Assembly: GCA_902490335.1 (NCBI GenBank)
Contig: CABUDL010000003.1
Span: 1 to 64,000, forward strand
DNA from: an uncultured Clostridium sp.
GTDB lineage: Bacteria > Bacillota > Clostridia > Oscillospirales > Ruminococcaceae
Reading direction: 5' to 3'
DNA: 64,000 nucleotides
The first letter of the stretch is position 1; each line of letters begins with the position of its first letter. The notes under the pieces are model-generated. The model worked only from the letters and a program-made list of their open reading frames with translations, did no database searches and was not told the origin of the DNA. The position numbers were made by a program, and so were the translations under genes. This document shows, in pieces, positions 50,956-59,491 of the stretch.

Positions 50956-51059
50956 AGTTGTTCCCCCATTTTACCCATCGGGCATTCGTTTTTCTGAATC
51001 ATACAAACGTCATCGCCTGCTTGAGCGAACGTCGTTTTATTCTTTCTGAATCATGCTTT

Positions 51060-51088
51060 ATGATACCATGTATCTCGCAATTTGTCAA
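51060..51088 (-). promoter_or_regulatory. Strong promoter of the binding-protein gene
   Basis: Minus-strand TTGACA-N17-TATCAT, with a leader of about 95 bases that contains TTTCTGAATCAT twice and an imperfect inverted repeat. Confidence 0.75.
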
Positions 51089-51136
51089 AGATAGAGAGCA
51101 GTTCGACGGATATTTTACATTTTGGAAATTTTTGTG

Positions 51137-52408
51137 CTATTCCCGTTCAAACTGCGCACGCACTTCGGCGGCAAGATACAGCGACCCCAGCGCACACACC
51201 AGCCCGTCGCTGCCTGCTTTTTCCCGCGCCAGTGCCACACCCTGCGCAATACTTTCACAGCAGAAGGCAGGCAAGCCAAACCGCTCTTTCACCTGCTGTG
51301 CAAGCTGCTCTGCACTCAAAGCGCGCGGGCTGTCCGGGTGCAGACAGACAAAACAGGCGGCGTGCTCTGCCATCTGTTCCAGCATCTGCTCGGTGTCCTT
51401 GTCCTGCATCATGCCGGTCAGGATGACCGCCTTTTTCCCGGGGAAAAACTGTTCCAGTGCATCCATCGCCGCCTGCACGCACTGTGGGTTATGTCCGCCG
51501 TCGAGAATAAAATACGGTGACTCGTCCAACAGCTCGAAACGTGCAGACCATTTAGCAGCAGCAAGACCGTCCCGCACCGCCTCGGTCGGAATCTTCCATC
51601 CGCGCTGCACCAGCTGCTCGACGGTACACAGCACGTTGGCTGCATTTTTTATCTGGTGTCCGCCTGCCAGCGGAATCAGCAGTTCGCCAAAATGCTCATC
51701 CAGCACCCGCTGTCCTTTTAAGGTGGAACTGAGCAGCTGCATCCTCTTCGGGTCCGCCACACAAAAGGAGCAGTCCTCCTGCCGGCAGATCTGCCGGACA
51801 ACCTCCATCGCTTCCTCCTGCTGGGCAGCCATCACCAGGCGGCTGCCGGGTTTGGCGATACCGCCCTTCTGCCATGCAATCTGCTCGATGGTATCACCCA
51901 GCGTTTCGGTGTGGTCCAGTCCCAGCTGGGTAACCACTGCCGCCTGCGGCGAGAGGATGCAGTTGGTGGAATCCAGCCTGCCGCCGATGCCGACCTCCAG
52001 CACCGCAATCTGGCAGTCCAGCCGTGCAAACAGCTCGAACGCCATCAGGGTCAGCACCTCGAATACAATCGGTGTACCGCCCAGCTGCTCGCACACCTGC
52101 TGTACCCGCTGCACCGATTGAATCAGCTGTTCGTCGGAAATCGGTTCTCCTGCAATTTGGAACCGCTCGTTGTACCGCTGCAAATGCGGGGAGGTGTACA
52201 GTCCGCAGCGCAGACCTGCGTGGTTTAGCACCGAGGAGAGCATCGAGGCAGTGGAGCCTTTGCCGTTGGTGCCCGCAATGTGAACATAGGGCACCTTCTC
52301 CTGCGGGTCGCCCATCCGGTGCAATGCCTGTTTTAATTTTTCCAATCCATACCGCTGGCGGGGAGTATCGGTCTGTTCGATATAATCGATCGCCTGTTCG
52401 TAGTTCAT
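51137..52408 (-). CDS. folC: Folylpolyglutamate synthase / dihydrofolate synthase
   Basis: About 423 aa Mur-ligase-fold enzyme that adds glutamate to folates. P-loop AGTNGKGSTAS at residues 45-55, SPHLQRYNERFQI, VGIGGRLDSTN, LGLDHTETLG and NGGHNPxC-type DGGHNPQCV are present. ATG chosen because GAGGG is six bases before it, not the ATG two codons upstream. It follows ridA by 71 bases. Confidence 0.95.
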   Translation of the reverse strand: MNYEQAIDYIEQTDTPRQRYGLEKLKQALHRMGDPQEKVPYVHIAGTNGKGSTASMLSSVLNHAGLRCGLYTSPHLQRYNERFQIAGEPISDEQLIQSVQRVQQVCEQLGGTPIVFEVLTLMAFELFARLDCQIAVLEVGIGGRLDSTNCILSPQAAVVTQLGLDHTETLGDTIEQIAWQKGGIAKPGSRLVMAAQQEEAMEVVRQICRQEDCSFCVADPKRMQLLSSTLKGQRVLDEHFGELLIPLAGGHQIKNAANVLCTVEQLVQRGWKIPTEAVRDGLAAAKWSARFELLDESPYFILDGGHNPQCVQAAMDALEQFFPGKKAVILTGMMQDKDTEQMLEQMAEHAACFVCLHPDSPRALSAEQLAQQVKERFGLPAFCCESIAQGVALAREKAGSDGLVCALGSLYLAAEVRAQFERE

Positions 52409-52431
52409 AACCATCCCTCAATATGACAAAC

Positions 52432-52454
52432 GGGACACCTTGCCGGTGTCCCGT
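52432..52454 (-). terminator. Hairpin between ridA and folC
   Basis: GGGACACC-loop-GGTGTCCC 8-base stem. T-run is weak, so it may be an attenuator or spacer structure. Confidence 0.45.
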
Positions 52455-52479
52455 ATCCTGTTCTTTGTGTTGCCGACGC

Positions 52480-52860
52480 TTACTTAACGTATGCGATTGC
52501 TTCGATTTCAACCAGAGCGCCTTTTGGCAGTTTTGCTACTTCGTAAGCAGCACGAGCCGGGCACTCTTCGGTGAAGAACTCAGCGTATACTTCGTTCATT
52601 GCTGCAAAGTCGCCGATGTTCTGCATCAGAACGGTGGTCTTTACAACGTTTTTCATCGAAAGTCCTTCGGACTCCAGGATTGCCTGGATGTTTTTCAGGG
52701 ACTGTTTGGTCTGGCATTTGATGCAAGCCTCAGCCAGTTCGCCGGTAGCAGGGTCGATCGGCAGCTGACCGGAGATATACATATTATCGCCTGCGATGAT
52801 AGCCTGGGAGTATGGTCCGATAGCGCCTGGAGCGTTGGTGGTTGCAACTACTTTTTTCAT
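52480..52860 (-). CDS. ridA: RidA family reactive intermediate/imine deaminase
   Basis: 126 aa, trimeric YjgF/RidA fold that hydrolyses reactive enamine/imine intermediates, mainly from PLP-enzyme products such as those of serine dehydratase-type reactions. Conserved segments: KKVVATTNAPGAIGPYSQAI, MYISGQLPIDPATGEL, NIQAILESEGLSMKNVVKTTVLM and ECPARAAYEVAKLPKGALVEIEAIA with the key Arg. It has its own promoter. Codon use suggests strong expression. Confidence 0.96.
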   Translation of the reverse strand: MKKVVATTNAPGAIGPYSQAIIAGDNMYISGQLPIDPATGELAEACIKCQTKQSLKNIQAILESEGLSMKNVVKTTVLMQNIGDFAAMNEVYAEFFTEECPARAAYEVAKLPKGALVEIEAIAYVK

Positions 52861-52945
52861 GGTGATCTCTTCCTTTTCCTGTCAAAATTATTGCCTCCTG
52901 CGGCACACAGACACACCGCCTGCGCCGATGGAGGATTCTGCTGTT

Positions 52946-52974
52946 ATTTTATCACAAAACTTCGGTTGTAGCAA
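52946..52974 (-). promoter_or_regulatory. Promoter of ridA
   Basis: Minus-strand TTGCTA-N17-TAAAAT with a TG extension. Confidence 0.6.
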
Positions 52975-53012
52975 CCTTTATTTAAGGCAATTTGTTGTGC
53001 TTTGTCCTCCTC

Positions 53013-54389
53013 TTACTGCTGGTGCAGCATCAGTTTGGCACATTTGTACACATCCCCGCAGCCCAGTGTGATGACAAGGTCGCCCGGCTGTGCGCGCTCC
53101 ATCACATACTGGGAGATTTCCTCAAAGGTGGGGAACCACACGCAGCCCGGTATTTTTTCCGCAAGGTCGCTGGCATAGATGTTGTAGGTATTCTTCTCCC
53201 GGGAGCCCATGATTTCAGACAGCACCACATGGTCGGCAATCTGCAACACCCTTGCAAAATCGTCCAGCAGCATGGCGGTACGGGAGTAGGTGAACGGCTG
53301 ATGCACCGCCCACACCTGACGGTATCCCATCTGCTTGGCTGCCTTCAGGGTCACTTCAATTTCCGCCGGATGGTGTCCGTAGTCGTCTGCGATGGTAACG
53401 CCTTTGTTGGTCCCCAGAATCTCAAAGCGGCGACCCGCTCCCTGAAAAGCCGAGACCGATTCGATGGCGCGCTGCGGTTGGCATCCCGATTCGATGGCAG
53501 CTGCAACAGCAGCCATGCTGTTGAGGACATTGTGCTCCCCGGGAACGTTGAGCTTGACCTGACCGAGCCGCTCCTGTTTGTAGTACAAATCGTACAGGGT
53601 GTGTCTGCCATCAACGTGGCGGATGTTGCACGCGTGATAGTCGTTGTCCTCCCCCATGCCGAAGCACAGCAGCTTGACGCCTTCGATTCCCTGCACAGCG
53701 CGGCAGCTGTTGGCATCGTCCCCGTTGTAGATGACCGCCTTGGTCGCCATCGCAGCAAAGCGGTGGTAGGAATCCAGGACATGGTCCATCGTTTTAAAAT
53801 ATTCCATATGGTCGGCATCGACATTGAGGACCACCGCAATATCCGGGTGGAATTTGAGGAAGTGGTCCTCAAATTCGCAGGCTTCGCAGACCATCACCTC
53901 GCTGCTGCCCAGTCTGCCGCTGCCGCCGATTGCCTCAAGCTTGCCGCCGATGACCGCCGAAGGGTCCATCCCGCACTCGATGAACATTTGCGTGAGCATT
54001 GCTGTGGTAGTGGTCTTGCCGTGGGTGCCGCAGACCCCTACGCAGTTGCTGAACCAGCTGGTCACCAGTCCCAGCAGCTCCGCCCGCTCGATGGTGGGCA
54101 CACCGCTGGCTCTGGCTGCCATCAGTTCGGGGTTGTCGTCCATGATTGCCGCGGTGTGGACAATCAGGTCCGCACCCTCGATGTTCTTCTCACTTTGTCC
54201 GATGGTGACCGGAATGTGCATCTGCTGCCGCTCAAAGTCAATGGTGTCTCCTGGATTGTTGTCCGAGCCGGTGATGTAATAGCCCATCCCGTGCAGGATT
54301 TGCACCAGAGGAAACATTCCCGAGCCGCCGATGCCAATGAAGTGAATGTGCTTTTTATCCTTTAAAAAATCCTTGTTGATGTGTGTCAT
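53013..54389 (-). CDS. murC: UDP-N-acetylmuramate-L-alanine ligase
   Basis: 458 aa. Adds the first L-Ala to the peptidoglycan precursor. N-terminal Rossmann-like HFIGIGGSGMFPL, ATP loop GTHGKTTT at 121-128, ADDYGHHPAEI and HQPFTYSRT are typical. It has its own promoter and is divergent from spoVG. The ribosome site is weak (GGCGGTAG). Confidence 0.96.
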   Translation of the reverse strand: MTHINKDFLKDKKHIHFIGIGGSGMFPLVQILHGMGYYITGSDNNPGDTIDFERQQMHIPVTIGQSEKNIEGADLIVHTAAIMDDNPELMAARASGVPTIERAELLGLVTSWFSNCVGVCGTHGKTTTTAMLTQMFIECGMDPSAVIGGKLEAIGGSGRLGSSEVMVCEACEFEDHFLKFHPDIAVVLNVDADHMEYFKTMDHVLDSYHRFAAMATKAVIYNGDDANSCRAVQGIEGVKLLCFGMGEDNDYHACNIRHVDGRHTLYDLYYKQERLGQVKLNVPGEHNVLNSMAAVAAAIESGCQPQRAIESVSAFQGAGRRFEILGTNKGVTIADDYGHHPAEIEVTLKAAKQMGYRQVWAVHQPFTYSRTAMLLDDFARVLQIADHVVLSEIMGSREKNTYNIYASDLAEKIPGCVWFPTFEEISQYVMERAQPGDLVITLGCGDVYKCAKLMLHQQ

Positions 54390-54442
54390 GGTGTTTCTAC
54401 CGCCTTTTCCAAAAGATGATCTGGATGTATTGGGTTTCTTTT

Positions 54443-54448
54443 ATTATA
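54443..54448 (-). promoter_or_regulatory. -10 element of murC
   Basis: Consensus TATAAT on the minus strand; the -35 (TTTATT, 17 bases upstream) is weak. Confidence 0.5.
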
Positions 54449-54576
54449 TTGCATCCCATATAAAAAATAAACCGCCCGGACACAAAAAGAATCCACAAAT
54501 TTTTCCATTGACTGCATATCCCCCAGCCAAGCGGGCAGAATAGCAATACCGATTTGACACAAAGGAGGAGCCTTAC

Positions 54577-54855
54577 ATGAACATCACCGACATCCGCATC
54601 CGTCGCACCTACTGCGAAAGCCGCCTGCGCGCCCTGATTTCTATTACCATCGACCACGACCTTGCCCTGCATGACATCAAAATCATCCAGGGTGCAGACC
54701 GCCTGTTTGTCGCCATGCCCAGCAGGCGGGACGAAAACGGTGAATTTCGAGACATCTGCCATCCCATCACCCTGCAAGCAAGACAGCAGCTGGAAGAAGC
54801 GGTACTGGACAGCTACCGGCAGTATCTGCAACAGCAGCAGGAATCTGCCGACTAA
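54577..54855 (+). CDS. spoVG: Septation/sporulation regulator SpoVG
   Basis: 92 aa. The family core is intact: MNITDIRIRRT, LRALISITID, LALHDIKIIQG, LFVAMPSRRDENGEFRDICHPI. SpoVG is a small nucleic-acid-binding regulator involved in septation and late sporulation. ATG after AAAGGAGG. No certain promoter was recognised in the 187-base gap; in Bacillus this gene uses sigma-H, whose -35 I do not see here. Confidence 0.96.
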   Translation: MNITDIRIRRTYCESRLRALISITIDHDLALHDIKIIQGADRLFVAMPSRRDENGEFRDICHPITLQARQQLEEAVLDSYRQYLQQQQESAD

Positions 54856-54895
54856 AATCAGCCACCTCGGAAAAATCGGGGTGGCTGATTTTTAT
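54854..54895 (+). terminator. Terminator after spoVG
   Basis: Arms AAAATCAGCCACC/GGTGGCTGATTTT with a 13-base loop and a T-rich tail; it begins at the stop codon. Confidence 0.85.
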
Positions 54896-54902
54896 TTTAA
54901 AC

Positions 54903-54946
54903 AAAGCCCCCCTGCTGCGGGTGGAGAACCGCAGCAGGGGGGCTTT
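54903..54946 (-). terminator. Very strong hairpin after the surface protein gene
   Basis: An 18-base perfect stem AAAGCCCCCCTGCTGCGG/CCGCAGCAGGGGGGCTTT with an 8-base loop, followed on the minus strand by a T-rich run (TTTAAAATAAAAA). Confidence 0.88.
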
Positions 54947-54956
54947 CATCGTCTAT

Positions 54957-56159
54957 TTATCTTTTGCGTTTGAGCAGTGTCAGAGCGCCTGCCAGTGATA
55001 CCACCGCCAGCGCTGCCATCACAGCGCTCAGGTCCTGTGCGCCGGTGTCCGGGTTTCCCTTATCGCCGCCGCTCAGGTAGTCGTTGCTGCTGTTTTCCTG
55101 CATCACACCGTTTCCTGCATTTTCCTGCGGCAGTGTGTTCTCCTGCTGGGGAATTTCCTGCGGCTTCTGCTGCGGTTTTGCTGCAATTTCCAGCTTTTCC
55201 TCGGTGAGGACATAGTTGCCCAGAGATTTTGTCTTCAGCTGCATTGCCTGCTCCTCTTCGTTGTAAACTGCGTCCGCTGCTTCCAGTTCGCCCTTGACCA
55301 CCTGGTACAGATACATCGGCTGCTCGACCGGAATGGTCAGGGTGCCGGTGGCGCTGAAGGTATCCAAGTCGCCGCGGAAGTTGTAGAAGTACAAATCCTC
55401 TGCATAGCGGTCTGCCAGCTCCTTGTCGTAGGTGTGGTCAAATTCCAGCATCACCTTGTCGCCGCCAAACATTCTGACAGTATAGTAGGCATCGTCGCCA
55501 AAGTTGAAGGTGGCTGTGCCGTCCTCCTCCTCTGCTACCTCCCAAACTGCCTTTTCAAATACGTTGTTCTCCCACTCGAAATCCACCGGCTTCTCCGACT
55601 TTGGATTGCTCAGTCTGCCGTTGAGGGAAAGCTGCTCGGTTTTATTTTTGCTGTACCGCTCGGAGAGGTAAACGCCCAGCTCAAATTCCAGTTCCTCCAG
55701 ACTCTTGTAGGTCGGGACGGTGGTCGCCTTGATGTACATGGCGCCCTTTACAAGACCCGGGTCCTTGGAGGATGCCCGGTAAAACTGTGCATCCTCTACC
55801 AGCTGCTTGGAGCGGTCGACCAGATTCAGCTTCCAGTTTTTGTCAATCTCGCCGGTATACGGCACATGACCGCTCATCTGCTCCTTGGATGCACCCACGG
55901 TGATGCTCTCTCCCTCAGCGGTGGTGTAGTAAAGCGGGATATAAATTTCATCCTGTGGCTGCAATTCCAGCGCCTTGTCCATCTCCTGCTCGGTTGCCTC
56001 TTCTCCGCGCAGTACGACCAGCTGCTGCCCAAAACCAAAATCCTGCGGCCAGCTCAGTTTCTCCTCGCTGACCAGACCCATCTGGATGTCGGCAACCGCT
56101 GCGGTACCCATGGTAAACAGCATCGCCGACGCCATCGAAATTGCCATCATTTTTTTCAT
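54957..56159 (-). CDS. Secreted surface protein with NPDTG sortase signal
   Basis: 400 aa. A signal peptide (KKMMAISMASAMLFTMGTAAVAD) is followed by several beta-rich extracellular segments, a Pro/Gln/Asn/Ser-rich stalk (QENTLPQEN) and a C-terminal cell-wall sorting signal: NPDTG, a hydrophobic helix and KRKR. It should be anchored by a sortase (class with N-P-x-T-G preference). Ligand or role is unknown. ATG after AGGAGG; a longer frame begins at 56183. It has a strong promoter and a leader of about 110 bases, and is divergent from two coat-protein-like genes. Confidence 0.85.
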   Translation of the reverse strand: MKKMMAISMASAMLFTMGTAAVADIQMGLVSEEKLSWPQDFGFGQQLVVLRGEEATEQEMDKALELQPQDEIYIPLYYTTAEGESITVGASKEQMSGHVPYTGEIDKNWKLNLVDRSKQLVEDAQFYRASSKDPGLVKGAMYIKATTVPTYKSLEELEFELGVYLSERYSKNKTEQLSLNGRLSNPKSEKPVDFEWENNVFEKAVWEVAEEEDGTATFNFGDDAYYTVRMFGGDKVMLEFDHTYDKELADRYAEDLYFYNFRGDLDTFSATGTLTIPVEQPMYLYQVVKGELEAADAVYNEEEQAMQLKTKSLGNYVLTEEKLEIAAKPQQKPQEIPQQENTLPQENAGNGVMQENSSNDYLSGGDKGNPDTGAQDLSAVMAALAVVSLAGALTLLKRKR

Positions 56160-56275
56160 CTGTGTGTTCCTCCTATGAATCATCTAAAACCTTCTTCCGT
56201 CGGATGCCACAGCTGTCATTTCAAAAAAGATTTGCGGCGTTTAAAGTTCTCCACGCACTTTTTACGTCTGTCGCT

Positions 56276-56304
56276 ATTATAGCGGTTCCTGCTCCGATTT
56301 GCAA
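56276..56304 (-). promoter_or_regulatory. Sigma-A promoter of the surface protein gene
   Basis: Minus-strand TTGCAA-N17-TATAAT, the same -35 and -10 as the ECF/coaX operon promoter. Confidence 0.8.
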
Positions 56305-56419
56305 TAGTTTTTACAGTGGTAATTTTTTCACCTTTTTGGCTGCCTCTGTGTAATCGCGCCGCAATCGGGCATACTGTTGACGAGGGAATCTTTCCATCAA
56401 AAATAAGAGGTGAACGTGA

Positions 56420-56602
56420 ATGAATCTGACGACCAAAGAACTGACCGCCATTGAAGAACAGCTTGGACAGGAACAGCTGTTGATTCAGAAATTCAAGATG
56501 TACGCACAGATGACCCAGGACCAGCAGCTGCGCTCCTCCTGTGAGCAGATTGCTGCCAAGCACCAAATCCACAAGGACAAACTGCTCAACCTGCTCAACT
56601 AA
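56420..56602 (+). CDS. Small helical protein, coat-protein-like
   Basis: 60 aa, almost fully alpha-helical by composition (ELTAIEEQLGQEQLLIQKFKMYAQ, IAAKHQIHKDKLLNLL). It resembles small clostridial proteins placed before CotF-type coat genes. ATG follows AAATAAGAGG. It is 17 bases before the next gene and co-transcribed. Assignment is by pattern and context. Confidence 0.65.
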   Translation: MNLTTKELTAIEEQLGQEQLLIQKFKMYAQMTQDQQLRSSCEQIAAKHQIHKDKLLNLLN

Positions 56603-56619
56603 TAAAGGAGGAAGCTGCC

Positions 56620-56883
56620 ATGCAGACACACACTTTGAATGACCGCGAGATGCTGACCGATGCCCTTTCCTCAGAAAAATTTATGACCGAAAACTACAAT
56701 CAGTATGCAAACGAATGTGCCTCCCCTTCGTTGATGAACGAATTTATGAACCTGCTGTCGGAGGAACACCAGATTCAGCACGAGGTGTTCACCGAGCTGC
56801 AAAAGCGCGGCTGGTACCCCACCCAGGAAGCGCCCGCTGACAAAATCCAGCAGGCAAAACTCAAGTTTTCTACCCCTTCCTGA
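56620..56883 (+). CDS. CotF-like spore coat protein
   Basis: 87 aa helical protein: LNDREMLTDALSSEKFMTENYNQYANEC, then LMNEFMNLLSEEHQIQHEVFTELQKRGWY. The Tyr-rich, Glu/His-bearing helices and the GWY motif fit the CotF family of spore coat proteins. ATG after AAAGGAGG. It is downstream of the 60 aa gene, ahead of a terminator. The promoter may be of a mother-cell sigma factor; I saw only a partial -10 (CATACTG near 56370). Confidence 0.8.
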   Translation: MQTHTLNDREMLTDALSSEKFMTENYNQYANECASPSLMNEFMNLLSEEHQIQHEVFTELQKRGWYPTQEAPADKIQQAKLKFSTPS

Positions 56884-56893
56884 AACAAATGTC

Positions 56894-56931
56894 AAAGCGG
56901 CGAAGCTCCTTTGGGCTTCGCCGCTTTTTAT
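56894..56931 (+). terminator. Terminator after the coat-like genes
   Basis: Arms AAAGCGGCGAAGC/GCTTCGCCGCTTT with an 8-base loop and TTTTTATT tail. Confidence 0.9.
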
Positions 56932-57024
56932 TGCAATTTAAGCGATTATCCTGTAAAATATTGTGATAAAGAGCAGCATCACCCTCTGAACACAAAAATA
57001 ATTTTGCCAAAAGAAAAGTTACAC

Positions 57025-57053
57025 TTGATTTCACCGGCTGGATGGGCTACTCT
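57025..57053 (+). promoter_or_regulatory. Promoter of galK-galT
   Basis: TTGATT-N17-TACTCT, about 50 bases before the galK start; moderate match. Confidence 0.45.
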
Positions 57054-57100
57054 AATTATAGTACATTCTTTTGAACCGACCATCAAAGGAGGCGTTTTGA

Positions 57101-58393
57101 TTGTCCAACATTTCCTGTCTTTTTGATACAATCTCTTCCGGCGGCTTCGACTGCGCCATGACCACCCTGTATGGGGAACAAAACCTGCCGCATCAGCGGG
57201 AACGCTGGTGTCATCTGCTCGAGCAGTACAACGAATGGTTTGCCGACAGTGACACCCCAAGACTGTTCAGCGCACCCGGACGCACTGAAATCAGCGGCAA
57301 CCACACCGACCATCAGCGCGGCTGCGTAGTCGCTGCCAGCATCAATCTGGACATGATTGCCGCTGCTGCCAAAAATGACTGCAACTGCGTGCGCATCAAG
57401 TCCGAAGGCTTCGACTTTCAGCAGATTGATTTATCCGACCTGAGCGTACATCCCGACGAGGTCAACACCACCCCTGCCCTCATCCGCGGCATCGCTGCCA
57501 TCTTCCGTGAAAAAGGCTATGCCAGCGGCGGCGTGGACCTGTGTGTCAGCTCGGAGGTGCTGCGCGGTTCGGGACTTTCCTCCTCCGCTGCCTTTGAGGT
57601 TTTGATTGGCACGGTTTTCTCCTGCCTGTACAATGAAAATGCCCTCTCTCCGGTTCTGATTGCACAGATTGGTCAGGAGGCAGAAAACCGCTACTTCGGC
57701 AAACCCTGCGGTCTGATGGACGAGATGGCGTGCTCGGTGGGCGGCTTTGTATCCATCGACTTTTATGACCCGCAGCACCCAATCGTCGAGCGCTCGGAGC
57801 TGGACCTGGCTGCGTTGGGATACAGTATGTACATCGTGGACGTCAAGGGCGACCACTCCGACCTGACCGCAGAATATGCAGCCATCCCTGCCGAGATGAA
57901 ATCAGTCGCTGCCTACTTCGGCAAGGAGTACCTGCGCCAGCTGCCTGCGGAAATCTTCTATGAAAATCTTGCCGAGGTTCGCCGGCACACCAGTGACCGC
58001 GCTGTTGTCCGCGCCCACCACTTCTTCACCGAAAACCTGCGCGCGCAGGAAATCTCTCAGGCACTCAAAGAAAAGAACGTGGAACGCTTCCTCAAGCTGT
58101 TCTCCCTGTCGGGTCGTTCGTCCTTTGTCTTCCTGCAAAACATCTACCCCAGCTTCTCTCCGCTCTCCCAGCCTGCCAGCGTTGCGCTGATGGCTGCCGA
58201 GCATCTTCTGGGCGGTCGCGGCGCCTGCCGCATCCACGGCGGCGGCTTCGGCGGCACCATCCAGGTGTTTGTCCCCAACGATATGGCGCAGCAGTTCTGC
58301 ACCGAGATGGAAAAAATCACCGGCGAGCACAGCTGTCACCTGCTCTCCATCCGTCCCTGCGGCGGCATCGAGCTTATGCAAAATCAGCAGTAA
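57101..58393 (+). CDS. galK: Galactokinase
   Basis: 430 aa GHMP kinase converting galactose to galactose-1-phosphate. Signature PGRTEISGNHTDHQRG at residues 59-74, the ATP loop RGSGLSSSAAFEVLIG and GGRGACRIHGGGFGGTIQVFV are present. The TTG start is eight bases after GGAGG. It is 36 bases before galT; no galE in the window. Confidence 0.94.
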   Translation: MSNISCLFDTISSGGFDCAMTTLYGEQNLPHQRERWCHLLEQYNEWFADSDTPRLFSAPGRTEISGNHTDHQRGCVVAASINLDMIAAAAKNDCNCVRIKSEGFDFQQIDLSDLSVHPDEVNTTPALIRGIAAIFREKGYASGGVDLCVSSEVLRGSGLSSSAAFEVLIGTVFSCLYNENALSPVLIAQIGQEAENRYFGKPCGLMDEMACSVGGFVSIDFYDPQHPIVERSELDLAALGYSMYIVDVKGDHSDLTAEYAAIPAEMKSVAAYFGKEYLRQLPAEIFYENLAEVRRHTSDRAVVRAHHFFTENLRAQEISQALKEKNVERFLKLFSLSGRSSFVFLQNIYPSFSPLSQPASVALMAAEHLLGGRGACRIHGGGFGGTIQVFVPNDMAQQFCTEMEKITGEHSCHLLSIRPCGGIELMQNQQ

Positions 58394-58429
58394 CCACCCA
58401 CCCAAACCTTTAAGGAGGAATCAGATATA

Positions 58430-59401
58430 ATGGCTGAACTCAGATGGCATCCTTTGATCCAGGACTGGGTCATGATCAACTCCAATCGTCAGAACCGCCC
58501 GCAGATGCCCAAGGACTGGTGTCCTTTCTGCCCCGGTTCGGGCAAGGTACCGGACGACTATGAGGTGCTCAAGTACGACAACGACTTCCCTGCCCTGTCG
58601 CAGAACCCGCCGCAGCCGGACGACGTTGCCAACGACTTTTTCAAGGTGCGTCCTTCCTACGGCAAGTGCGAGGTCATCCTCTACTCCCCGGGACACACCA
58701 CCACCCTGGCACAGCTGAGCGACCAGCATATGCGCAAGCTGGTGGACCTGTGGGCAGAACGGTACGCCGACATCCGCAGCGACGAAAACATCAAGTATGT
58801 CTTTATCTTTGAAAACCGCGGCAGCATGGTCGGCACCTCGATGCCGCATCCGCACGGACAGATCTACGGCTACTCGGTCATCCCGAAAAAGTTACAGCTG
58901 GAGCTTGCCTCTGCCCAGCAGTACCGCGCCGAAAAGGGCAGCTGCCTGTTCTGCGATATGCTTGCGGCAGAAAAGGATTTTGGCAAGCGCATCGTCTTTG
59001 AAAACGATTCCTTCACCATCTTCCTGCCGTTCTTCACCGAGTATCCTTACGGCATCTACCTCTTCCCGAAGCGCCACTTCTCCCACATCACCGACATGAC
59101 CGACGCCGAGCGCACCGATTTCGGCGTTGCCCTCAAACAGATTGTCGGAATGTTTGACACCCTATTCGACAAGGAGTTCCCATACATGATGTGTATGCAC
59201 AACGCTCCGGTCAACAGCGGAGCGGTCGAAGAGGACTTTCATTTCCATGTGGAATTTTTCCCACCGCTGCGCTCTGCCAACCAGCAGAAGTTTAACGCTT
59301 CCAGCGAAACCGGCGCATGGGCACACTGCAACCCACGCTGCCCGGAGGAAACCGCTGCCGAGCTGCGGGAGGCATACGACCGCTACAAAAAATCCCTGTA
59401 A
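58430..59401 (+). CDS. galT: Galactose-1-phosphate uridylyltransferase
   Basis: 323 aa HIT-superfamily GalT: exchanges UMP between UDP-glucose and galactose-1-phosphate. Active-site HPHGQ is in SMPHPHGQIYGYSVIP; the Cys pair CPFCPG and CLFCDM and the HFHVEFFPP strand are typical of the type 1 family. ATG after GGAGG. It forms an operon with galK. Confidence 0.95.
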   Translation: MAELRWHPLIQDWVMINSNRQNRPQMPKDWCPFCPGSGKVPDDYEVLKYDNDFPALSQNPPQPDDVANDFFKVRPSYGKCEVILYSPGHTTTLAQLSDQHMRKLVDLWAERYADIRSDENIKYVFIFENRGSMVGTSMPHPHGQIYGYSVIPKKLQLELASAQQYRAEKGSCLFCDMLAAEKDFGKRIVFENDSFTIFLPFFTEYPYGIYLFPKRHFSHITDMTDAERTDFGVALKQIVGMFDTLFDKEFPYMMCMHNAPVNSGAVEEDFHFHVEFFPPLRSANQQKFNASSETGAWAHCNPRCPEETAAELREAYDRYKKSL

Positions 59402-59420
59402 ATATTTTTAAACGCACAAA

Positions 59421-59470
59421 GGACCCCCACCCGACCTGCCAAAATGAACAGGTCGGGTGGGGGTCCTTCT
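59421..59470. terminator. Long perfect terminator between galT and NUDIX gene
   Basis: Perfect 20-base arms (AAGGACCCCCACCCGACCTG and its complement) enclose a 10-base loop between convergent genes. Confidence 0.9.
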
Positions 59471-59491
59471 CTTGCTTTTGTATAACGCTCC

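Noticed and set aside
52992..54365. 457-codon plus-strand frame antisense to murC
   Set aside because: MurC on the minus strand has full motifs; the opposite frame has none.
54449..54576. Sigma-H promoter for spoVG
   Set aside because: GAATAG near 54537 could be a -10, but no AGGA-type -35 is found at the right spacing.
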